6,100 bases of DNA from an uncultured Actinomycetes bacterium (lineage in GTDB: Bacteria; Actinomycetota; Aquicultoria; CAJVYJ01): contig CAJVYJ010000123.1 in assembly GCA_913009475.1 (NCBI GenBank), positions 1 to 6,100 of the forward strand, read 5' to 3'. Within the stretch, counting starts at the first letter, position 1; each line of letters opens with the position of its first letter. Both the position numbers and the translations under genes were made by a program. Of the stretch, positions 1-6,080 are shown in pieces. Below the pieces are notes generated by a model that worked only from the letters and a program-made list of their open reading frames with translations, was not told where the DNA came from and ran no database searches.

Positions 1-1
1 C

Positions 2-43
2 GAGGATATTCTGGAACTTTCCATCTCCAAGATCGTTAAGTAG
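2..43 (+). CDS. Possible 3' end of a convergent gene (partial)
   Basis: The second plus-strand frame is open from the window edge to a TAG at 41-43 and reads EDILELSISKIVK, which looks like an amphipathic helical C-terminus. The stop abuts the TGA of the minus-strand phosphatase (44-46), giving a tail-to-tail junction with no intergenic base. Thirteen codons are too few to prove coding or name a family. Another plus-strand frame and one minus-strand frame are also open here, so a further minus-strand gene beginning in this stretch is an alternative. Confidence 0.3.
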   Translation, partial: EDILELSISKIVK

Positions 44-1516
44 TCAAGAAAATTCTATGCCCAATAAGGTAATGTCATCAATTATTTTTTGGTTGCCGAA
101 TTTCATGGTTTGGTCTATTAAGCCGTCGACTAAAGTCCTAAGAGGCAGATTTTTATTATTCTCCAACCAAGTTAGCACTAACTCCATATGGAAGAACTCG
201 TTCTTGTGATTGCGGATGTCGTGCAGACCGTCGGTGTAAAGTAGGAGGCGGTCGCCTGGCTGCAGTTGTGTTTTTTCGAGTGTCGGGCGGAAGAGGACCT
301 CGCTGATGCCGATTGGTAATCCGCTGGCAACTTTTAGTGTAGACCATGAATTGGAATCAGCTCTATACAACAATGGCGGCTCATGCCCGCAATTGACCGA
401 GTACATTTCATGCCTGGCGGCATCTATGCGGGCGACAAACATTGTCACAAAATCACCCGACCCCAGTCTTTTAACCACCGTCCGATTAGTTTTTGTCAGC
501 AAGTCCGGCAGGGAAATGTCTTTTTTCGGCTCGGAACGCATAGTTGCCATGGTTACCGTCGATAAAAGCGCCCCCGGCATACCTTTGCCGGACGCGTCGG
601 CCACCAGGATTATTAAATCGCTGTCCAGCTGGTAATAGTCATACCAATCACCGCCGACAATTTTAGCCAGAGCTTGACGGGGATGGATTATAACGCCGGG
701 TATATTGGTGCCGGCCGCCGGCAAGAGCCGCCGCTGTATTTTAGCGGCAGTCTGGTGTTCTTGCCTAAAGTTAAAGGCCATCTGGTTGAAGGTAGCGGCT
801 AAATTTTCCAATTCATCACGGGTTTTAAGTTCTATATGAGCTGAGAAATCGCCGCTGTCAAGTTTTTCTACGCCTTGGCATAGTTGGGATAAGGGTTTGG
901 AAACATTATTAGTAACGAAATAGATGCTAAAAATTATAATCGCTAAAATAATTATCAAACCGGCTATAAAATAGTATTGTCCCTGCCGCGCGGCTGTCGC
1001 TTCCATGGAAGCTTTTTTTATCTCTTGACGATCGATCTCCAAAAACTTATTGAGTTCGGCAAAGACTTTCATATTATCGCTATCTATCTCTTTAATTATT
1101 TGGTTGCTCTCTACATTACCGATAGGCTTATTAATGGCGAATAAAAGCTTCGCTTTGGCTTTAATATCGGTTTGGATATTTTCTACCCGGGCCAGTATTT
1201 TTCTCTCTGCAACAGTTAAAATAAATTTATTTTTTAATTCCTCAATAGCGCTATCGGTCTTGGCGGTGTAACGGCGTAGAGTTGTCTCTGCGTCAATGTT
1301 TCCGGTTAACGCGCTATCGTGAATTTTAATTACTTGCATAGCCAGTGCTTTATTAATCTGGGAAGAGGCGGAGAATTCATGGAATAGGTTCGCGTTCTTT
1401 TTTTCAACGCTGCTTAAGGTTCGGAGGCTAAAAAAATAGACGACCGCCATTATAATGATTGTCAGCATAATAATGACCGAAGGGCCTATTAATTTGGTTC
1501 TTAAATCAAGTTTCAT
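44..1516 (-). CDS. HAMP-domain membrane SpoIIE/RsbU-type PP2C phosphatase (paralogue A)
   Basis: Predicted inner-membrane serine/threonine phosphatase of the SpoIIE/RsbU (PPM) family, 490 residues. Seen: a hydrophobic helix at about 10-31; a charged, probably helical extracytoplasmic region at 32-180; a second helix at about 181-203; a HAMP segment at about 204-256 with P208 and a DELENLAATFNQM stretch; then the phosphatase domain to the end. Catalytic-type motifs are GGDWYDYY (288-295), DASGKGMPGALL (307-318), NCGHEPPLLY (375-384), YTDG (427-430) and DDIT (480-483). All expected metal-binding aspartates are present, so it should be active. In this family such enzymes dephosphorylate STAS-domain anti-sigma antagonists; that target is inferred, as none lies here. 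The ATG is the only usable start: the frame runs upstream to a TAA without ATG, GTG or TTG, and the N-terminus MKLDLRTK matches the paralogue's MKLSLRTK. No Shine-Dalgarno sequence is visible. It lies 127 bp behind the paralogue with no convincing promoter or terminator between, so co-transcription is plausible. Confidence 0.9.
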   Translation of the reverse strand: MKLDLRTKLIGPSVIIMLTIIIMAVVYFFSLRTLSSVEKKNANLFHEFSASSQINKALAMQVIKIHDSALTGNIDAETTLRRYTAKTDSAIEELKNKFILTVAERKILARVENIQTDIKAKAKLLFAINKPIGNVESNQIIKEIDSDNMKVFAELNKFLEIDRQEIKKASMEATAARQGQYYFIAGLIIILAIIIFSIYFVTNNVSKPLSQLCQGVEKLDSGDFSAHIELKTRDELENLAATFNQMAFNFRQEHQTAAKIQRRLLPAAGTNIPGVIIHPRQALAKIVGGDWYDYYQLDSDLIILVADASGKGMPGALLSTVTMATMRSEPKKDISLPDLLTKTNRTVVKRLGSGDFVTMFVARIDAARHEMYSVNCGHEPPLLYRADSNSWSTLKVASGLPIGISEVLFRPTLEKTQLQPGDRLLLYTDGLHDIRNHKNEFFHMELVLTWLENNKNLPLRTLVDGLIDQTMKFGNQKIIDDITLLGIEFS

Positions 1517-1643
1517 CGTAGGTAGTTTATTACCGAGCGGACGGCATAATAAACCGAGTTTGTCGTTTCTATAATCTTCCCTCTGCCATACCGGGAAATT
1601 TTAGTGATGAAAAGAACCTCCCGAAAATTTGTTGGTGGGTTTA

Positions 1644-3164
1644 TTATAACGTTGATATCTTAGAGCTTGCAAGGCCGATATCATTTATATCATTGGGGAC
1701 GGCGGCTATTTCTATTCCTAAAATGGTAATATCATCGGAAGTATCGCCGGCGCAAAACTCTAAGGCATTGGCCAGCAGTTTGTCAATGGCGATATCGACC
1801 GGATAGTGATTGTGGTTAAGCCAATCCAGTATCATGTCAAGATTATAAAACCGGCGCTGCTTATCACGGACATCATGCAAACCATCCGTATAAAAAATGA
1901 TTTTATCTCCTTTTTGCAAGCATATTTTATCTCTTCGAGGGTGAAAGTGTTTAGTGCTGATGCCCAGCGGTAAGCTGCCGCGACACTCCAGCAGCGACCA
2001 ATTGTCGGTGGCGGACCGGTAAAATAACGGTAGTTCATGGCCGCAATTCACATACTGAAGCTCATTAGTCTCCGGTGAGAGGCTGCCGTAGAAAAGCGTG
2101 ACAAAATTACCGGCGCCCAAGCGTCTCTCAATAGTTTTGTTGGTATTTATTAATATCTTTTCAATTGATTGTTTGCTTTTGGACTCACATCTGATCGAAC
2201 TCATGGCCAGAGTCGCCAATAGCGCTCCCGACATACCCTTACCAGAGGCATCCGCGATAAAAAAAGCTATTTCATTACCGTTTCGATAATAATCATACCA
2301 ATCACCGCCGACTACTTTAGCCTGAATTTGCTGGGCATGCAGTTTGACTCCCTTTACCCTGATTTTTTTAGGCGGCAGTAAGCGTTTTTGCAACCGTGCC
2401 GCCAGCTGCTCTTCAGCGTACATGCCGGCGATCATCTGATTAAAGGTATTTGCCAAATCCTCTATCTCATCGCCGGTTTTAAGTGATATCCGCCGGTTGA
2501 GATGGCCGTGGCTTATCTTTCTAACCTCTTGGCGGAGCTTAGCTATCGGTGCCGTAATGTATTTAGTACTGAAAAAGGTGATGGTCAAAGATAAGAGCAC
2601 CAGGAATAGGACGCCGAAAGCTAAATCTCTTTCAGCGTTACGTATGAGGTTTATTTGGCGAAGGTTTTCATGGATTTCAGTTTTATCAATATCCCTATGC
2701 TTATCGAGGTCGTTCATAATCTTATTAATATGGTCATCAATTTGATTTAACAAAACCGTTTTTTGGGGGGAAGAAGGGGGTAATTTAAATAACTTTCCGG
2801 CGTTAATGTTAAGCATTTGATTTTCACGAGCAATGTTATCCAGCAGATTCTTTTCTCTTTTTTCCAGCAGATAGAAAGATGTAAGTTTAGAAAGTTTTTT
2901 CTTAAATCGGGCCTGGCTTTTAAAAAAGGCTTGTTTATCTTTATTTTCATTGGAGTTCGTATAGCGGAGTAGCATAGTTTTTTCTTCGCGGACTCGACGG
3001 TCAAGGTCGGAGACGGTGCGATATTCATCAAATAAACCGCTGTTGCGTTTAGCTTTTTTGTCCAGATTATTGGCATTAAGAAAGCTATAGGCCGAGGCAA
3101 ATAAGAACAGTAGAGTAATAATTAAGAAACCGCCGAATATTTTAGTTCTTAGGCTGAGCTTCAT
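1644..3164 (-). CDS. HAMP-domain membrane SpoIIE/RsbU-type PP2C phosphatase (paralogue B)
   Basis: A 506-residue paralogue of the downstream phosphatase with the same architecture: TM helix at about 8-30, extracytoplasmic helical region at 31-178, TM helix at about 180-202, HAMP at about 203-256 (GDEIEDLANTFNQM), then a SpoIIE/RsbU-type PP2C domain. Motifs are GGDWYDYY (286-293), DASGKGMSGALL (305-316), NCGHELPLFY (373-382), YTDG (425-428) and DDIT (477-480), so the acidic metal-binding set is complete. The phosphatase domains of the two proteins look roughly half identical by eye; the sensor regions share only scattered positions such as LFxEY/F and IDxxEI. This copy has a tail of about 17 residues after the conserved ILGIEI end that the other lacks. 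It is the promoter-proximal gene of the pair, with an AAGGG ribosome site 6-7 bases before the ATG and a good -10 box upstream. The predicted role is dephosphorylating a partner-switching protein in response to an external signal; signal and substrate are unknown. Confidence 0.9.
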   Translation of the reverse strand: MKLSLRTKIFGGFLIITLLFLFASAYSFLNANNLDKKAKRNSGLFDEYRTVSDLDRRVREEKTMLLRYTNSNENKDKQAFFKSQARFKKKLSKLTSFYLLEKREKNLLDNIARENQMLNINAGKLFKLPPSSPQKTVLLNQIDDHINKIMNDLDKHRDIDKTEIHENLRQINLIRNAERDLAFGVLFLVLLSLTITFFSTKYITAPIAKLRQEVRKISHGHLNRRISLKTGDEIEDLANTFNQMIAGMYAEEQLAARLQKRLLPPKKIRVKGVKLHAQQIQAKVVGGDWYDYYRNGNEIAFFIADASGKGMSGALLATLAMSSIRCESKSKQSIEKILINTNKTIERRLGAGNFVTLFYGSLSPETNELQYVNCGHELPLFYRSATDNWSLLECRGSLPLGISTKHFHPRRDKICLQKGDKIIFYTDGLHDVRDKQRRFYNLDMILDWLNHNHYPVDIAIDKLLANALEFCAGDTSDDITILGIEIAAVPNDINDIGLASSKISTL

Positions 3165-3170
3165 CTTGTT

Positions 3171-3175
3171 CCCTT
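3171..3175 (-). promoter_or_regulatory. Ribosome binding site of paralogue B
   Basis: On the minus strand the bases before the ATG read AAGGGAACAAG, placing an AAGGG Shine-Dalgarno core six bases from the start codon. This fixes ATG 3164-3162 as the start. The contrast with uvrC and with the downstream phosphatase, neither of which has such a site, is notable. Confidence 0.65.
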
Positions 3176-3195
3176 ATCAATATGACACGCATAGT

Positions 3196-3225
3196 ATTAT
3201 ATACAAAGTACCAATGCGGATGCAA
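3196..3225 (-). promoter_or_regulatory. Sigma-70-type promoter for the phosphatase pair
   Basis: The minus strand has a perfect TATAAT -10 box (3201-3196) and, 18 bases upstream, TTGCAT (3225-3220), which matches the first three positions of the TTGACA consensus. Initiation near 3189 would give a leader of about 25 bases containing the AAGGG site. The -10 box is convincing; the -35 box is weak. Confidence 0.55.
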
Positions 3226-3235
3226 GGGCATATTA

Positions 3236-3244
3236 TGATAAAAT
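3236..3244 (+). promoter_or_regulatory. Extended -10 promoter for the uvrC operon
   Basis: The plus strand reads TGA followed by TAAAAT, matching the extended -10 form TGnTATAAT with one mismatch in the hexamer. No -35 box is seen at 15-18 bases upstream, as is often tolerated with extended -10 promoters. A start point about seven bases past the hexamer falls at 3250-3252, on the uvrC ATG, predicting a leaderless or nearly leaderless message. The region is AT-rich, so a chance match is possible. Confidence 0.4.
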
Positions 3245-3250
3245 TTATTT

Positions 3251-5074
3251 ATGGATAATTATCAACATTTACGCCTTCAAGTAAGTAAAGTACCTGACAA
3301 TCCTGGTATTTACCTCTTTCATGACTTGGGGGGCAAGGTAATATATGTCGGTAAAGCCGGCAACCTTAAAAAAAGAGTACGCTCTTATTTTAACAAAAAA
3401 CAAAAATATAGCAAGGTCGCGATGATGGTTAAACAGATTGCCACGCTTGATTACTATGTGACGGAAAATGAAGTTGAAGCGTTGATAATGGAGAATAATT
3501 TTATCAAGAAGTATAAGCCGGAATTCAACGTGGCGTATCGCGATGATAAATCTTATCCTTACCTGGCTATTTCTTTAAAAGCAACTTATCCGCGCTTGCG
3601 CTATACGCGTGAGGCTAAACGTCGTGATACCCGCTATTTCGGGCCCTATCCCAGCGCCAACGCTATGAGAGAGACGCTTGACTTGCTGATCAGTGTTTTT
3701 CCTATTCGTTCATGTTCCGATTCTTTATTTAAGCGGGCCAAGATGGCTGGTAAGCCCTGTCTTTATTATCACATAAATCGCTGCTCGGCTCCGTGCGTAG
3801 GCAAAATAAGCGTTGAAGAGTATCGGCGGTTAGTAGCTTCTATAACCGCGTTTTTAGAAGGACGTCAGGAACAAGTAATAACCGACCTGGAGCGACGGAT
3901 GCAAGCTGCCTCCAGAGCGCAGGAATTTGAGCAAGCCGCTTATTATCGGGACCGCTTAAGTGCCGCGAAGAAAATACTTATAAAACAAAAAGTTTCTACC
4001 GATAGCCATCTTGACCAGGATATATTCGGATTGGCGGTAGAAAAAGATATTAGTTCCGTCCAGTTGCTTAAAGTACGCAATGGTAAACTGATCGGAACCG
4101 AGGACTTTATCTTAGATAAGGGCCGGGGCATCGCAAAAGAAGAGTTATTGGGCAGCCTGATTAAGCAATACTATTTAAATGGGATCTATCTTCCCAAGGA
4201 GGTGCTGGTATCGGTGAATTTAAGCGACGCCGAAGTGGTCTCCGCTTCCTTAAGCGGCGCGCTCGGCCGGCTGGTCAAGGTAATAGCTCCTCAACGCGGC
4301 CTTAAAAAACGTTTGGTTGATATGGCGGTAGAGAATGCCGTCCATGCGCTTGAACGCTATAAGACGCGTTTTGATTTTGAAACGACAAAAATTATGGCGG
4401 CGCTGGCGAATTTAAAAGATTCACTTAACTTAGAAAAAATGGATATTATTGAATGTTATGATATCTCTACTATTTCCGGACAAGAATCTGTCGGCTCCAT
4501 GGTCACCTTTAAGGCCGGACGGCCCCAGCGCCAAGCTTACCGCCGTTTTAAAGTGCGTGACCAAGACCACCCCAATGATTACGCGATGATGAAAGAGATG
4601 TTGAATAGGCGATTTTCTCATTTTCTAGCCGAAGGGGAGGGGAGGTTCGCCTTGAAGCCGAATTTAGTCATTGTCGACGGGGGCAAGCCGCAATTAAAAG
4701 CAGCTTTGGAGGTATTCAGCCGGCTGGATATAGTCGGTATTCCGGTTGTCGGGTTAGCCAAAAAGGAAGAGGAGATTTATCTGCCCGGCCAATCAGAGCC
4801 GCTGGTTTTGGCACGAGGTTCGGATGAGTTGCATTTAATAGAGCGAATCCGCGATGAGGCGCACCGTTTTGCCCACAGCTATCATCAAAAATTACGGCGG
4901 CGGACGATGAAGGTCTCTATTTTAGACAAGATTGTGGGAATCGGGCCGGCGCGCAAACAGAAACTTTTACGCCGTTTCGGCAGTGTCAGCAATATTAAAA
5001 AAGCCGGTATTAAGGCGCTTGAGCCTGTGGTCGGTAAAGTCTTGGCCGAGAGGTTGGTAAAAGAGTTAAAATGA
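3251..5074 (+). CDS. uvrC: UvrABC excinuclease subunit C
   Basis: Nuclease of nucleotide excision repair: recruited by UvrB at the lesion, it cuts the damaged strand on both sides. At 607 residues it is of normal length. Domains in order: GIY-YIG nuclease (about 15-95) with GIY 19-21, YVG 32-34, R42, E81 and N93, matching the known active-site pattern; four cysteines C155, C170, C178 and C182, spaced like the iron-sulfur cluster ligands described for E. coli UvrC; UVR UvrB-binding helices (about 208-243); an RNase H-like nuclease with D404 (ECYDIS), D476 (VDGGK) and H538 (AHRFA) as the likely catalytic triad; and a C-terminal helix-hairpin-helix region (about 557-606, GIGP 563-566) for DNA binding. 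The second hairpin is less canonical. The family's common DISHxxG after the first aspartate is DISTISG here. ATG 3251 is the earliest possible start because TAA 3239-3241 is in frame, and no Shine-Dalgarno sequence precedes it. The stop overlaps the ogt start as ATGA. Confidence 0.97.
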   Translation: MDNYQHLRLQVSKVPDNPGIYLFHDLGGKVIYVGKAGNLKKRVRSYFNKKQKYSKVAMMVKQIATLDYYVTENEVEALIMENNFIKKYKPEFNVAYRDDKSYPYLAISLKATYPRLRYTREAKRRDTRYFGPYPSANAMRETLDLLISVFPIRSCSDSLFKRAKMAGKPCLYYHINRCSAPCVGKISVEEYRRLVASITAFLEGRQEQVITDLERRMQAASRAQEFEQAAYYRDRLSAAKKILIKQKVSTDSHLDQDIFGLAVEKDISSVQLLKVRNGKLIGTEDFILDKGRGIAKEELLGSLIKQYYLNGIYLPKEVLVSVNLSDAEVVSASLSGALGRLVKVIAPQRGLKKRLVDMAVENAVHALERYKTRFDFETTKIMAALANLKDSLNLEKMDIIECYDISTISGQESVGSMVTFKAGRPQRQAYRRFKVRDQDHPNDYAMMKEMLNRRFSHFLAEGEGRFALKPNLVIVDGGKPQLKAALEVFSRLDIVGIPVVGLAKKEEEIYLPGQSEPLVLARGSDELHLIERIRDEAHRFAHSYHQKLRRRTMKVSILDKIVGIGPARKQKLLRRFGSVSNIKKAGIKALEPVVGKVLAERLVKELK

Positions 5075-5562
5075 GGCGGATGGATTATTATTTCACATAT
5101 CGGACAAGGTTTGGTGTTGGCGCTGTCATCGGTGATGATTTCGGTATAAAATATCATTTGTTGCCGGAGACCGATACGGTAAAATTATTTAACCGAATAA
5201 GAGAGTCGGCATTAGGCGTCTTACAGGTGGATGAAACTCTGAAGAGTGCTTTGGAGGCTTATTTCAACGGCAGCCGCGTCAACATCAAGGCTGATTTGAA
5301 TCTAAGCGGCTATTCGGAGTTTACCAAAGAAGTTTATGCGAGGACGGCGGAGATAAGTTATGCTCACAGAGCGACATATAGTCAGATAGCAGTTTTAGCC
5401 GGTTCCCCCAAAGGTCAACGCGCGGTGGGCAACGCTTTAAATAAAAACAGGTTTCCCGTTTTTATACCGTGCCATCGAGTCATAAAGGCTGACGGTCGAT
5501 GCGGTGGCTGGGGTGGTAAACCGGGTTGGAAGGAGAGATTGCTGAAGTTGGAGACAAGTTGA
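5071..5562 (+). CDS. ogt: Methylated-DNA--protein-cysteine S-methyltransferase (O6-alkylguanine alkyltransferase)
   Basis: Suicide repair protein that moves the alkyl group from O6-alkylguanine (and O4-alkylthymine) to its own cysteine. It has 163 residues, as expected for a single-domain Ogt/MGMT. Seen: a variable N-terminal region (1-80); the C-terminal DNA-binding domain beginning FTKEVY (84-89) and TYSQIA (102-107); recognition helix RAVGNALNKN (117-126) with the arginine that fills the flipped-base gap; active-site PCHRV (133-137) with acceptor C134; and GGWGG...KERLLKLE to the end, with E161 likely completing the Cys-His-Glu relay. Having Cys rather than Trp in PCHR makes it a true alkyltransferase, not an alkyltransferase-like protein. 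The proline usually following the helix asparagine (NP) is Arg here (N126-R127), probably tolerated. The start at 5071 overlaps the uvrC stop in ATGA, implying translational coupling; an AAAGAG lies five bases upstream. ATG 5080 is an alternative start but has poor spacing from any ribosome site. Confidence 0.95.
   Translation: MRRMDYYFTYRTRFGVGAVIGDDFGIKYHLLPETDTVKLFNRIRESALGVLQVDETLKSALEAYFNGSRVNIKADLNLSGYSEFTKEVYARTAEISYAHRATYSQIAVLAGSPKGQRAVGNALNKNRFPVFIPCHRVIKADGRCGGWGGKPGWKERLLKLETS
5550..5553 (+). promoter_or_regulatory. Ribosome binding site deciding the TTG start of the PF04020 gene
   Basis: GGAG lies five bases before TTG 5559-5561, inside the last codons of ogt. This makes 5559 the preferred start over the in-frame TTG at 5526, which would add 11 polar residues and overlap ogt by 37 bases instead of 4. 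Confidence 0.6.
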
Positions 5563-5912
5563 AGAAATCTAAAAATTTAATAATACGCTGGCTGATTACA
5601 GGTATAACCATATTTGGGATAGCTTATTATCTGCCTTCTTTGATAAAAGTTACTAGTATTACCGCCGCTTTAATCGCGTCACTGTTATTGGCTTTTATCA
5701 ACGCGTTTGTCCGTCCGGTGGTTGTTTTTATAACTATGCCGTTAAAATTCTTGACTCTGGGCATGATTACTTTTGTGGTCAACGCGCTAATGCTTTATTT
5801 GGTTTCGTATTTATTGGGAGGTTCCTTTATAATAATGGGCGTATGGCAAGCTATCGCGGCGGCCTTTTTAATCAGCTTGATAAGTACGTTTTTATCATCT
5901 TTTCTTACTTGA
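5559..5912 (+). CDS. Small four-helix membrane protein, PF04020 (phage holin 4_2 / YvlD-like) family
   Basis: A 117-residue, very hydrophobic protein with a basic start (MKKSKN) and about four membrane helices at roughly 8-26, 34-51, 54-86 (long, perhaps two segments) and 91-115. The pattern N48...R52-P53, P61, L67-G68 and N75 is the signature I recognise for PF04020, a widespread family named after phage holins but usually chromosomal and of unknown role; B. subtilis YvlD is a member. Nothing else phage-like is present, so lysis is not implied. The TTG start overlaps the ogt stop as TTGA with GGAG at five bases, so it is probably co-translated as the third gene of the repair operon. A functional link to repair is not shown; position in the operon may simply reflect compact packing. 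The family call comes from recalled conservation, not a search. Confidence 0.8.
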   Translation: MKKSKNLIIRWLITGITIFGIAYYLPSLIKVTSITAALIASLLLAFINAFVRPVVVFITMPLKFLTLGMITFVVNALMLYLVSYLLGGSFIIMGVWQAIAAAFLISLISTFLSSFLT

Positions 5913-5934
5913 AAGCCGCGAGCTTTGGTATCGT

Positions 5935-5947
5935 CCATGGGACATGG
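5935..5947. repeat. Short hairpin CCATG/CATGG
   Basis: CCATG and CATGG pair around a three-base loop 22 bases after the last stop. Outer ATC (5930-5932) and GAT (5953-5955) could add pairs across an asymmetric internal loop. No T-run follows, so it is not an intrinsic terminator. It may be an RNA-stabilising hairpin or part of the repeat cluster. Confidence 0.4.
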
Positions 5948-5962
5948 TTACGGATGTAGTAG

Positions 5963-5983
5963 GGGCGGGTCTTGCGCCCGCCC
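5963..5983. repeat. GC-rich palindrome, REP-like
   Basis: GGGCGGG (5963-5969) and CCCGCCC (5977-5983) form a perfect seven-pair stem with a seven-base loop, preceded by GTAGTAG. The base composition is far from that of the adjacent genes. The 'GTAGGGGCGGG...CCCGCCC' form resembles dispersed intergenic palindromes seen in many environmental bacterial genomes. No T-tract follows, so it does not look like a standard terminator. Confidence 0.6.
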
Positions 5984-6020
5984 GTGGAATGGGAGCGTAG
6001 AGGGCTGAGGGTGGAAAAAA

Positions 6021-6046
6021 CGTGAGAGCGTCAGGCGTGAAAGCGT
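6021..6046. repeat. Short GCGT-containing tandem repeat
   Basis: CGTGAGAGCGT (6021-6031) and CGTGAAAGCGT (6036-6046) agree at 10 of 11 positions with a period of 15 bases. The unit is rich in GCGT and purines, and no open frame of note crosses it. Confidence 0.5.
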
Positions 6047-6053
6047 AAATGTG

Positions 6054-6080
6054 TAGCACGCCAGTTTATCTGGCGCCCTA
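6054..6080. repeat. Second imperfect palindrome
   Basis: CGCCAG (6059-6064) and CTGGCG (6070-6075) form a perfect six-pair stem around the loop TTTAT. After a two-by-two mismatch, TAG (6054-6056) pairs with CTA (6078-6080). No T-run follows on the plus strand. The size and style match a REP-like element rather than a terminator. Confidence 0.5.

Noticed and set aside
306..635. Plus-strand open frame of 109 codons
   Set aside because: It lies wholly opposite the phosphatase domain of paralogue A, has no ribosome site or recognisable motif, and is explained as the antisense of conserved coding sequence.
5526..5558. Upstream TTG start for the PF04020 gene
   Set aside because: It would overlap ogt by 37 bases and add a polar stretch before the usual basic start and first helix. 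TTG 5559 has GGAG at five bases and the common four-base overlap.
5071..5562. Alkyltransferase-like (ATL) protein
   Set aside because: ATL proteins carry Trp or another residue in place of the acceptor cysteine; this protein has intact PCHRV with C134.
5559..5912. Prophage holin and lysis module
   Set aside because: The family name refers to holins, but no endolysin, structural gene, integrase or attachment site is nearby, and members are commonly chromosomal membrane proteins.
5912..5926. AAAGC/GCTTT hairpin right after the last stop
   Set aside because: The stem is five pairs, AT-rich, and not followed by T residues; chance is the simpler explanation.
5963..5983. Intrinsic terminator of the uvrC operon
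   Set aside because: The stem is strong but is followed by GTGGAAT with no T-run on the plus strand, so it does not meet the standard form.
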